From Histomonas meleagridis (taxonomy: Eukaryota; Parabasalia; Tritrichomonadida; Dientamoebidae), in contig WSYJ01000113.1 of NCBI GenBank assembly GCA_020186115.1, positions 806,001-870,000 of the forward strand: 64,000 bases of DNA. The letters run 5' to 3'. Both the position numbers and the translations under genes were made by a program. Position 1 is the stretch's first letter, and each line of letters begins with the position of its first letter. This document shows, in pieces, positions 50,523 through 61,354 of this stretch. The notes beneath the pieces are model-generated. The model had not been told where the DNA came from and did no database searches. It was given only the letters and a program-made list of their open reading frames with translations.

Positions 50523-53336
50523 TTAGTAAAACTGAATTTCATATGATTTACAATAGCTTACAAAAGTTGACTGTATTTTCGGCGGCAACTTATTTTGTAC
50601 AATTGCTTGTATCACTCCTGGATGACTTTGACTCCATCCAGCCAAATTTACGTACATAAACTTCACCAAGTCAGCGCCGTCAAGTTCTTGGAACTCTTTT
50701 AGTTGTGGTATATCAGAATACACCAACTTATTAAATGTCGTATCGAATTCCATTGCTTCCACAGTTGCTTGTTTACTTGATTGGTGCATTTCCTTATAAT
50801 AATCGTCAGATGGTGCTTCGAACATCATTAACAACGAGATAAATAAATGTTCCCATAATTCTGGTGGTATTATTGTTGCTTCTAATAACACTTTCAAAAC
50901 GCCAGCCAAAATGCATTTTAAGTATTCTCTTCCACGCATTATACTTAAAGCTTTACCCCATGCTTCAATGAAGTCTGGCATTGGATTTAAGTTCGAAAGA
51001 AATTCATCAGCACCTAAATAATATGCAGCTTTAGCCATAAATACTGAAAACGATTGTTGGAATTGTACTAAGTCAGGATTACCAATTTGTTGTATAATTA
51101 ATGGTTGGATTTGTCTGAATAAGTTAACAGAGCCATTATGTTCCATGAAACGAAAGATATTTTCGAAGATTTCAAACGCGTATTTATGTGCGCGTGGCAT
51201 TTGTAAAAGGCCTTGACATATAAATAATATTTGTGATGAAAAGTTAGCAACAAGTTCTGGAATACGTATAATATATGCACGTACTAATATAGATAAAGCT
51301 GGAACATTACCTTGTGGTTGCCATAATTGAGGATTAAGGAAGAACTCAAATTGTGTTGCATAAAATGGATTAACTTCTACATTTGGTGGATATGATAAAA
51401 GATATGTACCAATTATTTGAAAAACATATGGTACAAAATCAGTCACATTTTCAGAAATTATTACATTAAGTAAATCTAATACAGGTGGCTCAATCAATTT
51501 TACATCTACATTTAGACGTGTTACAGAAGCAACAAGAATTTCAAACAAACAATGTGTAAAATTAGGATTAAGAGGATTACCACAAAGTCTCCTTATATAA
51601 TCAGTAGTTGTTTTTATAATGAATGGAATTAACGGTATCACATTGGGGTGCCCCGTTGTAACGATCCGCATCAAACATTTTGATGCTTGAACATTTAATT
51701 CTTTGTCATATACGAAAATTTCAAATAATCGATTGACAATAGCTTGTAAGTTAACTTGGGTCATCATTACGTTAAGGACTTCTGGATCATTTGATTGAGA
51801 AAACATTAAACGCTCCATACAATATGCAGAATAAAATGTTACAGCAGGTGATTGTGAACTTAATAATAGATTTTGAACTATGACAAATATATTTGGAATG
51901 ATTGGCTTTAATATTGATCTAAAATCAACAATGAACTTTAATGAATCAGTTTGTAATATAGGAAATTGGTTTTGTGGATTTAATTGGGGGATTATAAATT
52001 GATTCACAAAACCTTCTAAATCGAATCCTTCAGCAACTTTAGTTACTCCTTGTCTTACTAATTGTGTTTCTGTAGCTATTGCGCCCATTATAAATATTGC
52101 CGTATCCATTTGTACCCAATTATTTAGAGGGTCTGCTTGATATTTTTGTAACAAATCATTTGAATAAGGAATGAAAACCATTTGAAGTTGTTGTCTAAAG
52201 TTCCTACATAATGTCTTTAGGAAGTCATAAGCATTATTCCTTTTAGATCCTTCAACTCCATCGATATCTTTTGCGAAATATTTTAAAGGTTCTGAATCAA
52301 AAGAATTGACATCTTCTGGATCAAGTTGAATACATGGAATAAGGACTGATTGACATAAACTTATTAATATTTCATTATCGACGAAGAAGTTTTTATCTGA
52401 AGATCGCGCAAGTTGTTTTAACGCGTCGAATGCTGCAATTGTAAGATTTTCATCATTACTTTGGAATGTATTTAATATGTTCTTGAATATATTTCCAAAT
52501 GTTTCACGCATATGTTGTATTACTTCTGGCTCTTGTTTATAATCTTCCGTTGTGCCCCATACATGAATTTCGTATAGGTAACGAATAACACATTGTTTGA
52601 CGTTTAAACAGATTTGTGTTTTGCCACGGATAAATTGGTCCGGTGGTAATGAGAGAAAATGATTATAACAATCAAAGAACTCATTAATGCGTTCTTGATA
52701 TATTGGTGTCATTCCATGTGAATTAAGTGAATATATTATTGACAAAACATTAATAAAACATTCTTCTACAAGTGGCGATGGGGGAAGCTGTGGAAGGAGT
52801 TGAAGAAGAAGTGTGTACGCATTTTTGTCCCAATATTCAATTGATTTGTTGATTTGATTAAAAAGTGAAGGACTCTCCATTTGATGATCAAATCGTTGGA
52901 AAATGGTTTTCGCTGTTAATATAATCGCATACATTGATTGAGGAGTGGGGTTCTCAAGTGCATTTGTCATATTTAACATTAAATCTGGCCATCGTTCAGG
53001 GAAATCATGGGACGCAATAATATTAATGGACTCGCAGAGCAGAGGAACAAATTGTGCCGGAGACATGAGAAGAATTTTTAACATCATATTTCGGATTTCA
53101 ACTTTGTTTGAATAGAGATTTTCATTTTCCCAATACATTTTGATGTTGTTCTTTATTACTGTGATTGTGAGATATTGTATTTTAGGATCTGAGTTATTAT
53201 TTACAAGAAATTGAATTAAATATTCTAAAAAACCTGGTTGAGTATGCATTTCAAGAATCCCTTGTGTTGCTTGTAAAATGCTGTCATTATCAGTGCCTGT
53301 AAGAGCGGAAATATATGTAGGGAAATTATTGAACAT
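50523..53336 (-). CDS. CSE1: exportin-2 (CSE1/CAS), importin-alpha re-exporter
   Basis: 937 residues against about 960-970 in yeast and human. Importin-beta-like N-terminus with KNNIKMYW (family K.YI...W), then HDFPERWPDLM and IILTAKTIFQRF, matching CSE1's DFP.RWP.L and VLKTAHSIFKRY. The central region is diagnostic: EPLKYFAKDIDGVEGSKRNN corresponds to EEYIRRDLEGSDIDTRRRAA. FDLEGFVNQFIIPQLNPQNQ, then FPILQTDSLKFI, matches FF..HILPDL.....PVLKADGIKYI. CSE1 binds importin-alpha and RanGTP and returns importin-alpha to the cytoplasm. HEAT repeats run the whole length. The ATG at 53336 is clear. Confidence 0.93.
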   Translation of the reverse strand: MFNNFPTYISALTGTDNDSILQATQGILEMHTQPGFLEYLIQFLVNNNSDPKIQYLTITVIKNNIKMYWENENLYSNKVEIRNMMLKILLMSPAQFVPLLCESINIIASHDFPERWPDLMLNMTNALENPTPQSMYAIILTAKTIFQRFDHQMESPSLFNQINKSIEYWDKNAYTLLLQLLPQLPPSPLVEECFINVLSIIYSLNSHGMTPIYQERINEFFDCYNHFLSLPPDQFIRGKTQICLNVKQCVIRYLYEIHVWGTTEDYKQEPEVIQHMRETFGNIFKNILNTFQSNDENLTIAAFDALKQLARSSDKNFFVDNEILISLCQSVLIPCIQLDPEDVNSFDSEPLKYFAKDIDGVEGSKRNNAYDFLKTLCRNFRQQLQMVFIPYSNDLLQKYQADPLNNWVQMDTAIFIMGAIATETQLVRQGVTKVAEGFDLEGFVNQFIIPQLNPQNQFPILQTDSLKFIVDFRSILKPIIPNIFVIVQNLLLSSQSPAVTFYSAYCMERLMFSQSNDPEVLNVMMTQVNLQAIVNRLFEIFVYDKELNVQASKCLMRIVTTGHPNVIPLIPFIIKTTTDYIRRLCGNPLNPNFTHCLFEILVASVTRLNVDVKLIEPPVLDLLNVIISENVTDFVPYVFQIIGTYLLSYPPNVEVNPFYATQFEFFLNPQLWQPQGNVPALSILVRAYIIRIPELVANFSSQILFICQGLLQMPRAHKYAFEIFENIFRFMEHNGSVNLFRQIQPLIIQQIGNPDLVQFQQSFSVFMAKAAYYLGADEFLSNLNPMPDFIEAWGKALSIMRGREYLKCILAGVLKVLLEATIIPPELWEHLFISLLMMFEAPSDDYYKEMHQSSKQATVEAMEFDTTFNKLVYSDIPQLKEFQELDGADLVKFMYVNLAGWSQSHPGVIQAIVQNKLPPKIQSTFVSYCKSYEIQFY

Positions 53337-53491
53337 TAATATTTTTGGTCTTTCATATGGAGCACCCTATTTTTTTCAATTATTTATTCGAAAATTGAAT
53401 TCGACCTTTTGAAACTATCGTCATTGAGGAATTCACACCTTGAAGTCAAAGATTTTAAAATAACCATAAAATGTGTTTACTTATTGTCGAT

Positions 53492-54133
53492 TTAGCAGCA
53501 TTTGCTCTCTTTGACAGCCTGGCCTTCTGGTTTCAATTGAGTACTTTCTATTTGTTCGATTTCATTTTGTGCAATCTTCTGGATGATGGCTGATATTAAC
53601 CTTGTGAATCCTTCTTGAACATTATGGGCTGTAAGTGCAGAAGTTTCGATGAAAAGCATATTTTCACGTTCTGCAAAATTGATTCCTTCTTGTGTTGTAA
53701 CTGATCTTTGATCTTCAAGGTCACACTTGTTTCCAACTAACATGATTGGGATGTCTCCTCCTGTCTGATTTCGTAATTCTTTTAGCCATTTATCTAATGA
53801 TTCGAATGTGATTGAGGAAGTTATGTCGTATAAAAGCATTGCCCCTTGAGCGCCTTTATAGTAAGCAGATGTAATTGCACGATATCGTTCTTGGCCAGCG
53901 GTATCCCATATCTGAACTTTAACGACTTTGCCTTCGACGCCAATAGTTTTAGTTGCGTATTCAACACCAATTGTAGTTTTGAAATCTTGAACAAATTTGT
54001 TTCTGGCAAATTGTGATAAAAGATTTGTTTTACCAACACCAGAATCTCCAATTAACACTATTTTTATGAGGTAATCTGGATCAGCGCCTTCCGGTGGTAA
54101 TATTCCTGTTGTGAGCTGTACCTTTTGGCTCAT
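53492..54133 (-). CDS. RAB11: Rab11-type small GTPase
   Basis: 213 residues. GDSGVGKT (29-36), TTIGVEYAT switch I, WDTAGQERYRAITSAYYKGA (76-95, Rab11 signature), GNKCD (134-138) and ETSAL (163-167), with a C-terminal CC for prenylation. IKIVLIGDSGVGKTNLLSQF closely follows Rab11. Rab11 controls recycling endosomes and late secretion. An N-terminal extension of about 20 residues is modest. The stop reads TAAA. Confidence 0.95.
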   Translation of the reverse strand: MSQKVQLTTGILPPEGADPDYLIKIVLIGDSGVGKTNLLSQFARNKFVQDFKTTIGVEYATKTIGVEGKVVKVQIWDTAGQERYRAITSAYYKGAQGAMLLYDITSSITFESLDKWLKELRNQTGGDIPIMLVGNKCDLEDQRSVTTQEGINFAERENMLFIETSALTAHNVQEGFTRLISAIIQKIAQNEIEQIESTQLKPEGQAVKESKCC

Positions 54134-55041
54134 TTTTTTGAAATTTTTTAATAACTTTATACGGTTAAAAGTAATTTGTATGTTTTACACGGATCAAATT
54201 GAATATATACAACACTTTTGGTGTTCAAACCCGATACGAGCGGTTTTTAGCACAAAACTTCTTTATTTCACCTCACATTTCTTATTTGAATGATTTACTT
54301 TTTATCGAAGTTATAAATCAAATCCAAAATGAAAAATGTTTGAACTAAAAAGCTGTATATTTTGATAATGAGTTGTTCCTTAAGTAATATAACTTCCATT
54401 TATCTTTCTTTTGTAGAACGAAATTTTTGTTTAATTCGAAAAGCACCTTTAGCTATTGTTAATGTTTTTTTTTTTTTTTTTTAATAAGCTCATTCAGTAA
54501 AATGATAAGAATAATATAGCAGGGCTTCAATTACATTCGTGGTTTTTTTTTTTTTTTAATTATTTACATAAATTATAAAATATTTATGTGCATATATAAA
54601 TAGCAAACCCAAATATAATGTACATCACAAAATGGTCACTTGATATTGTTTTTGGTGACATTGTTATTTATTGAATTGAATCAGCAAATGAATAATTTTC
54701 AGCCTCAAAAGTGAAAGAAATATCATTTTCAGATTGGCATAAACAAAAAATAAAGGAAATACGAAAAGACAGCGAATTCTATTTCGTTGTATCAAATACA
54801 ACGGTCGAACAATAAATTAACCATTGAAATTTCTATTAATTATAATGTTGATTGAATCGATAACCTCCAGAATTCGAGTAGTCAATTTCTTTAACAAATT
54901 TGATTTCATAGAACTTTAAATTTTGTTAATAGTTTTGATCACGTTGATAAATAAAATTGACAATAAAACTGGTTTAATTGATTGTCAAATGCCAAATATT
55001 GAGTGCAGCCGCCAGGTCACTTCGTTTTCAAAGCCATAAAA
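54134..55041. other. intergenic region with long T tracts
   Basis: About 900 bp without a recognisable gene. Two long T homopolymers (about 54465-54482 and 54543-54558) are the main features. The last part is the leader of the saposin gene. Confidence 0.4.
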
Positions 55042-56121
55042 ATGTTTGCTCTTCTCTTGATCAATACATTATCTTACATCGACGCAGTCGAGATCCCAGA
55101 AGGCCTTTCTAATGCTGATGCTTGCTCAATCTGCAAGACAGTTGTTGGTGGAATTGCCGGATTCATCGGTGCTTCACCAGTTCAATCAGTCATCAAACAA
55201 TTAGCTCTTGGTCTCTGTGGTAAATTCTCTGGCTCTGGCAACACACTTTGCAAGAACATCGTTAACAAGCTCCCAACAATCTTATCATACCTCTCAAAGG
55301 GTCTCTCTAAGGCTAACGTCTGCAGCCGTATCAATGTTTGCAAGTCCAACGATGAAGAAGAAGAATACGAAATCGAATACATCGAAATCCCAGAAGGTCT
55401 TGAAAACGGAATCGCCTGCTCCATCTGCAAGCACCTTGTCAACGCAGTTTCCAAGGTTCTCTCCAGCTCATCCGTCCAAAGCAAAGCTGCAGAAGCAGCA
55501 GTAAAGCTTTGCCAGAAGCTTCCAAAGATCGGCCGTAACTTCTGCGCCAAGCTCGTCAACAAGTATCTCGGCAAGATCATGACATGGCTCGGCCAAAAGG
55601 TTAGCGCCTCCACAATCTGCAACAAGCTCAAGTCATGCAGCGGCAACGATGTTGACAGCGACGATGCATATCTCGAACTTTACCTCGAAATGGACGACGA
55701 TGACTATGTTACCGAAATCGAACTTCCAATTGGTCTTTCCAACGCAGACAACTGCGCCATCTGCAAGAAGGCCGTCGGCTTCGTCTCAGCAGCAATGGGC
55801 AACAGCATTGTCCAAGCAATCGTCAAGGCCGCCGCTACTGCCGCATGCAGCTTGATCACAAACGGCGTCGGCGCTGCTCTCTGCAAGACAATCGTCAAGG
55901 CCTCCGTCGGCCCAATCATGAACTGGGTCAGCCAGAAGCTTTCGCAATCCACAATCTGCTCCAAGCTCGGCTTCTGCAGGGGTAACGACGTCGAAGATGA
56001 CGAAGTAGAAGACGGCGACGAGAACTTGTCCTTCTACAACCCGTTATGCTTGAAAATGCTGCAAATGGGCATTTACCCACTCCCACCTGCATGCTTCGAC
56101 CCAATAACAATATATTTCTGA
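55042..56121 (+). CDS. secreted protein with three saposin-B domains (SAPLIP family)
   Basis: 359 residues from the ATG at 55042; the frame reaches further up only to a GTG. A signal peptide (MFALLLINTLSYIDA) is followed by three saposin-like domains, roughly residues 20-95, 115-195 and 225-305. Each starts C-S/A-I-C-K, has two middle cysteines, and ends with C....(N/K/G)xC, giving the six-cysteine pattern of three disulfides. Acidic linkers (DEEEEYEIEYIE, DDDDYVTEIE) separate them, and a short C-terminal tail has two more cysteines. Members of this family bind or perturb lipids; in amoebae and trichomonads some are pore-forming effectors, others lysosomal. Whether this one is processed or lytic cannot be told here. 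GC content is much higher than in neighbours, consistent with strong expression. Confidence 0.9.
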   Translation: MFALLLINTLSYIDAVEIPEGLSNADACSICKTVVGGIAGFIGASPVQSVIKQLALGLCGKFSGSGNTLCKNIVNKLPTILSYLSKGLSKANVCSRINVCKSNDEEEEYEIEYIEIPEGLENGIACSICKHLVNAVSKVLSSSSVQSKAAEAAVKLCQKLPKIGRNFCAKLVNKYLGKIMTWLGQKVSASTICNKLKSCSGNDVDSDDAYLELYLEMDDDDYVTEIELPIGLSNADNCAICKKAVGFVSAAMGNSIVQAIVKAAATAACSLITNGVGAALCKTIVKASVGPIMNWVSQKLSQSTICSKLGFCRGNDVEDDEVEDGDENLSFYNPLCLKMLQMGIYPLPPACFDPITIYF

Positions 56122-57188
56122 ATCCCGTAAGCAGGTAAATAGCTTTTAACCAAATTTTTGTTTTTGGCTGAGTAATGTGAAAATTGGTGATAAGTCCGCT
56201 AAGGCGTTGCACTTACAAACACAATCGAATGGCTAGGAAATGTATAACTTGTGTACCATCTCTCAATTGATATTTAGTATATTTGGTGATAATTCGAATT
56301 ATTTTATGCATACTGAACATGGTTATATTGAAATAGTTAAGTTGCTACTTGAACAAAAAAAATTGATATTAAGGCTAAAAAAATTTTAATTTGTTTTATT
56401 TAATATAAATTTTAATAGATTTCAATTTAATATATGGAAATTATCCATATGATTTAATACAACACTTATAATAGCATCTTCAAAAGCTAATAAAGAAATA
56501 GTAAAATTACTCAACGAAAAAGAAGTAAAACTAAAAACTGTTCAGAAGGACCCAAGCAATTGAGTTTTGAGACCCCACAACAATAACATTATTCCAAACT
56601 CAAAATATAAGCACTCCTTTGGAACATAAATGTCATATTAAGGAGAAAAAAAAATTGGGAAAAATCATATTTAAAAAATTTTCGTACACAAAACATGACT
56701 ATTTAGAAATAAAAAATAATTACATATTATTAAAATTTTAAAAGAGTTATATTTTATTTTTTAAATCAAAACATATTCAACTTGGTACGAAATGAAATCC
56801 ACTTCTAAATCAAGAAAAAAAATGCATAAAAATATGAATTAAACTCTTCATCATTATTCATAAAAATTCAATGAATTTTGTAAAAAAGGACTGGTTTTCG
56901 TATCACATTTGGTAATAATTGCTCAATACTCAGTTTTCTGCTGAGATTTATTGATAGGAAAATGATCGGTATTGTGATATTGAATACCTTACAAACACAA
57001 TTGAGCAGGAGAGAGACAGGACAATATTACTCACCAAATCAAAATCAGTGCCAGGCACCATGTTGTTAAGGTGTAAATGCAACATACAATCAAGTTTACC
57101 AAAAAGATATTTTACAAAACATAATATTTAAGCAACATAAAAAGTGACACTTCGCAGTGGTGCGTTTTATCTATCGGGTCTTGGGTTT
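56122..57188. other. intergenic region with two ankyrin modules and the inverted-repeat edge
   Basis: At about 56310-56380 the plus strand encodes HGYIEIVKLLLEQKKIDI, one ankyrin module. Then a spacer with ATATGGAAATTATCCATATG leads into a second module (NTTLIIASSKANKEIVKLLN, about 56455-56520), which lies just inside the right-arm boundary at 56435. The remainder (56560-57188) is AT-rich 5' flank of GCN5, shared with the left arm. Confidence 0.55.
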
Positions 57189-58319
57189 ATGGAGTATTTT
57201 TCAAAGATATCAAATCCTCCACATGTAAGGAACTTGAGGATAAACCCTGGACTTAGGCACCGTTCTCGCCTTTATACCAAACCTAAGTCTTTTGTTCCAG
57301 ACCCAGACCCATATCCTGATGCACAAATAAAAATTGTATATAATTATTTTGGAATCAATCCTCAAGGGTCAATAATCTTAATTGGCACAAAAAATTTATT
57401 TTCCAGGCAATTACCAAACATGGGTACAACCTATATATCACGGCTTTTATTTGATATCAAAGCATTTTCTATTGTTCTTTTACACGGTGGTTGTGTTCAT
57501 GGCGGTATTTGTTCACGTATTTTTGAGAAAGAATCTTTTATTGAAATTGCATTTTGTGCAGTTGATTATCAATTTCAAGCACGTGGGTATGGTCGATTAC
57601 TTATGAATTACCTCAAGTCGTGTCTTCAAAACATTAATATTTATGACATGATAACTTGTGCTGATAATGAAGCAGTTACATATTTTCGTAAACAGGGATT
57701 TAATCAAAACGAAATTCTGATGAATCCTTCTCGATGGGTTGGGTGTATCAAGGATTATGATGGAATTACTCTAGTTCATTGCCGTCTTCGTTCTGACATT
57801 GTTTATTCCAAGTTTCCAAAAATCCTTCAAAAACAGATTGAAATCCTCAGGAGCAAGACACATTTTGTTCATGATTTGCCGAATGTTACGCCTTCTTTTG
57901 TTCCATTTTTCCAATCGCCTTCGTTTGCGAACTTTTCGTTATCGTCACTTCCCCCGTCACTTTTCAAAGCTGAAAACTATTCGGAGCGAATGAAAGTTCT
58001 CAAAGAAAAACTTTTAAGGATATTTAATACTCTTGCAAGTGATAACAAATTTGCGGAAGTTTTTGAGCATCCTGTTACAGAAGATTTCGCTCCTGGATAC
58101 TTTTCAAAGATCAAGAAGCCAATGGATTTCATGACAATACGGAAAAGATTAACAAAATATGAAGACTACTATAAAAGACCAGAAATATTTGCAGCAGATA
58201 TCACATTAATGTGTGATAATTGCAAATTGTTCAATACGCCTGATACTTCATATTATAGACTCGCAAATGAATTGATGAAAAAGTTCAATCATTTGTATTT
58301 TGAAGAATTTCCGCAATAA
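57189..58319 (+). CDS. GCN5: GCN5/PCAF histone acetyltransferase with bromodomain
   Basis: 376 residues from the ATG at 57189 (MEYFSKIS); the open frame reaches a GTG 15 codons upstream. The GNAT HAT domain covers about residues 45-200: TKNLFSRQLPNMGTTYISRL, then VHGGICSRIF, FIEIAFCAVDYQFQARGYGR (the general-base glutamate is the E in IEIAFCA; Q-A-R-G-Y-G is the acetyl-CoA loop), YFRKQGF and MNPSRWVGCIKDYDG. The bromodomain is at about 270-376: PVTEDFAPGYFSKIKKPMDF, then MTIRKRL, and DNCKLFNTPDTSYYRLAN, with the acetyl-lysine-binding asparagine in FNTPDT. Acts on H3 in SAGA/ADA complexes. The family's N-terminal extension is absent, as in yeast-type short GCN5. A second, broken copy is in the left arm. 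Confidence 0.94.
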   Translation: MEYFSKISNPPHVRNLRINPGLRHRSRLYTKPKSFVPDPDPYPDAQIKIVYNYFGINPQGSIILIGTKNLFSRQLPNMGTTYISRLLFDIKAFSIVLLHGGCVHGGICSRIFEKESFIEIAFCAVDYQFQARGYGRLLMNYLKSCLQNINIYDMITCADNEAVTYFRKQGFNQNEILMNPSRWVGCIKDYDGITLVHCRLRSDIVYSKFPKILQKQIEILRSKTHFVHDLPNVTPSFVPFFQSPSFANFSLSSLPPSLFKAENYSERMKVLKEKLLRIFNTLASDNKFAEVFEHPVTEDFAPGYFSKIKKPMDFMTIRKRLTKYEDYYKRPEIFAADITLMCDNCKLFNTPDTSYYRLANELMKKFNHLYFEEFPQ

Positions 58320-59852
58320 CTGTTATCATGTTTTGTAAAATTATATTATTAATAATTTTTTTATTATTAATTTATAATCGAATTATTAATTAATAATGTA
58401 GAATTCTGTATTTGTAAGTTTAATGATATAATAAAATGAATATGATAAATAAGATTATACATGAATTATAATATATATAAACAATATTTTTACCATTAGA
58501 AAATTCATTAAAATATTTTTGTTTATTCTAAAAATCATAACGATTTATAAGTTTAATATTTATTTAACTATATATTATCATTTTAAAGTAAAATATAATG
58601 ATGATCGAACTTTACAATTGAAGGAAACCAAATTTTTAGAAAGATACATACGAATGAAAAAATTTATCTTCATAAATGTGAGAATATAACATATATCTTA
58701 ATTCGAATGCTTTAACGCATAGTCATAAATATACTAAATAAAATACATTGATTGAATCAGTTCCTTATGTTAATACATTTTTGGATAATTTTACACATAT
58801 TATTATGCCTGCATTGTATTCACTTATTTTTTATCATTATCCACAAATATTATCACTTTATACAATTGTAAAATCATATTTAATGACACTTATAAAATCA
58901 GAAAGTAAATATATTCATGTTTACTTTATATGTTATAACTATACAATTATATTCTATCCATGATACTATGGTTATTATTCCTATTTCTTTTATATTACTT
59001 ATATATATGAAGGAATTATAGAATATGGTGAAAATAATACATTAATTATTATAATAATTGCAGTTATATTGTGTTAACTATTGTATTTATAATAATATTA
59101 ATATTTATAATAAAATATCAAAATAAAAAGAGAAAACAAAAATACAGATGTTTGTGAAGAAAATAATAACAAAGAAACCGATTATGTATTCTCAATAGTG
59201 ATTAGTAACACAAATATTGAAGATATCCATTTGCAAAAGACATTAAAGAAGATTAATTTATAAGTTAAATAAAAATAAATATTTTAAGAATGTAAAAAAT
59301 TAATTTAAATTAATAGAGATACTGCATTACACATGAATTTTTTCAAGAAAATTCAAAAATAAAATAATCTTCATAGAATTTCCATTGTATTAAAAAAAAA
59401 ATGTAATTTACATAAAGTTTTTGCAGTTGATAAAAAATTATAATACACTCAGCAAAAGATTTACGTGCTCTATAATTCCAAAAGTGAATCTTTAAAAATT
59501 TGTATTACAAAATGTGTTTTGGTTTGATTTTTTAGTGAATTATTTCAACAAAAGATTTAAATCCATTTTATCTATCGTTTATTTAAAAATTTATCCAATA
59601 AATTAAATAAGGAAATGAATTTACAAAATATTAAAATTAAAATAAATTAATAATTCATAGTCCATAACATAATAACACAAGAAAACTTTGGTTTAATTTC
59701 CCGGGGTTTTCTTTTGTTATTGAAATGTCATTTTGCATCACCATTTTTAAATATGTTTACCAATTACTTATTCATTTAAATTTAATAGACCCAAAACGTC
59801 ATTAAATACTAAGCCGCCTACTAAGTGTTAACTCCTTTGCTCATTTCCATTA
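58320..59852. other. intergenic region between GCN5 and H3, with BspA relic
   Basis: Mirrors 31916-33447. At about 58745-59265 it holds the decayed BspA stalk, membrane helix and tail (TFLDNFTHIIMPALYS; an Ile-rich helix; NNKETDYVF). The rest is AT-rich with no recognised feature apart from the H3 initiator. Confidence 0.5.
59841..59846 (+). promoter_or_regulatory. Inr-like element of histone H3 (right arm)
   Basis: TCATTT 12 bp before the ATG at 59853, identical to the left-arm site while the bases between site and ATG differ by one. Confidence 0.5.
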
Positions 59853-60269
59853 ATGGCACGTACCAAACAAACAGCACGGAAGTCAACAGGTGGTAAGACA
59901 CCGCGTAAGTCGCTTGGCGCTAAGGCAGCACGTAAGTCAACACCAGTTGTTGATTCACAAGGCGCTAAGAAGCAGCATCGTTTCAGACCGGGTACAGTTG
60001 CACTCCGTGAAATCCGTAAATATCAAAAGAGCACAGACCTTCTTATCCGTAAGCTTCCATTCCAACGTCTTGTTCGTGAAATCGCATCTGGATTCCGCGG
60101 AGATCTCCGTTTCCAATCATCAGCCATCGCAGCACTTCAGGAAGCATCGGAAGCATATCTTGTTGGTCTTTTTGAAGATACAAACCTTTGCGCGATTCAT
60201 GCAAATCGTGTTACAATTATGGAACGCGATGTCCAACTTGCACAACGTATTCGTGGTGAACGTAACTAA
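59853..60269 (+). CDS. H3: histone H3 (right-arm copy)
   Basis: Encodes the same 138-residue histone H3 as 31499-31915. [14 protein letters not shown] and [18 protein letters not shown] are the recognisable landmarks; the K79 position is lost (GFRGD). The stop lies in TAAA. The frame downstream is followed by about 200 bp of leader for the maspardin-like gene. DNA differences from the left copy are few and synonymous. Confidence 0.97.
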   Translation: MARTKQTARKSTGGKTPRKSLGAKAARKSTPVVDSQGAKKQHRFRPGTVALREIRKYQKSTDLLIRKLPFQRLVREIASGFRGDLRFQSSAIAALQEASEAYLVGLFEDTNLCAIHANRVTIMERDVQLAQRIRGERN

Positions 60270-60481
60270 ATGTTTATTTGCTTAATTAAATAACTAACTA
60301 AAGTGTTAAAACAAATAAATTTCCTTCCAGTATATATATGTAGAGATTCATTGCTGATTGACAAGCCTCATTCAAAAATTCCAATAAATTACGAATTAAT
60401 AATTATAAAGTTGAATTTAGAGCGTGTAAGGTTTGCTCAAAAGCAAAAATGTGGTGTTGAACACGTGTTAAAACAGAAACT

Positions 60482-61354
60482 ATGAATGTCGGCCGTTTAT
60501 GGCTTTTTCTGGTTGGCTTTTATTTAAAACTGGAGGCATTTTCCTATTCTTCCCCTGAGTTCATCGACTTTTCAATCCACTCACCAACTCAAAAATACTT
60601 TGATCCAGTAAATAATGTTAACTGGGATTATAGAGACGTTGGAGATACATCATTGAAAGAATCGATTCTTATTATTCCTGGTATCGCAGAAACCACGAAC
60701 ACAATGTTCCGAATTGTGCCCAGTTTGCTAGAAGTTGTTGGTAGAGTTGTTATAGTAAGCATTCCATCATACGAAAAACTATCTCATTTTTTAGTCGGTT
60801 TCGATGTTTTCACTGCAAAGTTCCAAATTTCGCAAATTCACTTGATTGGTTTTGGACTTGGCGGATTTTTATCTCTCCACATTTCTACATATCCAAATCT
60901 TTCAGCCGAGATTAAATCTCTTACATTAGTTTCAAGTTATGTGTCAACAGTTGACTTTAGAAACGCCGGTTTTTTAAAATTCTTTACAGGAAAAACACGA
61001 ATTTTCAAAGATCTTTCACTTGATTCAGCACCAGATCACTTGGTTAATTCGTATGCATTCATTGCAAAAGAAATAGAAATAATACCAGCATCTTTGATAT
61101 CTTCGCGATTAACTTTAAGAGCAACTTCACCAAATATATCAATTTCTAAAATTCCACAAAATCCAATTTTAATCATTCAAACATTGGATTTCCCTTTAAA
61201 CATTAGTAACAGCGCTCTCCCACAGCAAGCTCTCGGATCAATGGCAAGCGTTTGTCTCCTTAAAATCGGTGGTTGCTTCCCACACTTAGCTGATCCTGAA
61301 AACTTAATTTCTTGCATCAAGCGTCATTTGCAAAAAATAGTAGGCGAGAAATAA
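60482..61354 (+). CDS. maspardin-like (SPG21) alpha/beta-hydrolase fold protein
   Basis: 290 residues (human maspardin 308). The central part follows maspardin: LLEVVGRVVIVSIPSYEKLS, IHLIGFGLGGFLSLHISTYP (human HLFGASLGGFLAQKFAEYT), and SLTLVSSYVSTVDF. The family-specific DHLVNSYAFIAKEIEIIPAS, then LISSRLTLRATSPN, corresponds to DAIDFMVDRLESL..SELASRLTLN. KIGGCFPHLADPENL near the end matches K.GGNFPYL. The nucleophile-elbow serine is replaced by glycine (GFGLGG, about residue 125), so hydrolase activity is unlikely. In animals maspardin binds CD4 and late endosomal proteins. The N-terminus MNVGRLWLFLVGFYLKLEAF looks like a signal or anchor, which is not usual in this family. The first 34 bases belong to the inverted repeat. 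Confidence 0.78.
   Translation: MNVGRLWLFLVGFYLKLEAFSYSSPEFIDFSIHSPTQKYFDPVNNVNWDYRDVGDTSLKESILIIPGIAETTNTMFRIVPSLLEVVGRVVIVSIPSYEKLSHFLVGFDVFTAKFQISQIHLIGFGLGGFLSLHISTYPNLSAEIKSLTLVSSYVSTVDFRNAGFLKFFTGKTRIFKDLSLDSAPDHLVNSYAFIAKEIEIIPASLISSRLTLRATSPNISISKIPQNPILIIQTLDFPLNISNSALPQQALGSMASVCLLKIGGCFPHLADPENLISCIKRHLQKIVGEK

Larger units (their letters stand above)
56435..60515. repeat. right arm of a 4.08-kb inverted duplication
   Basis: Reverse-complement counterpart of 31253-35334. It holds the intact GCN5 gene, a decayed BspA tail, histone H3 and the first 34 bases of the maspardin-like gene. Because the maspardin gene runs on intact past the boundary here and is cut in the left arm, this arm is more likely the source and the left arm the copy. 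Confidence 0.9.

Noticed and set aside
54465-54558. Long T tracts as Pol III terminators of an unknown RNA gene
   Set aside because: No A/B boxes or foldable transcript recognised upstream of either tract.
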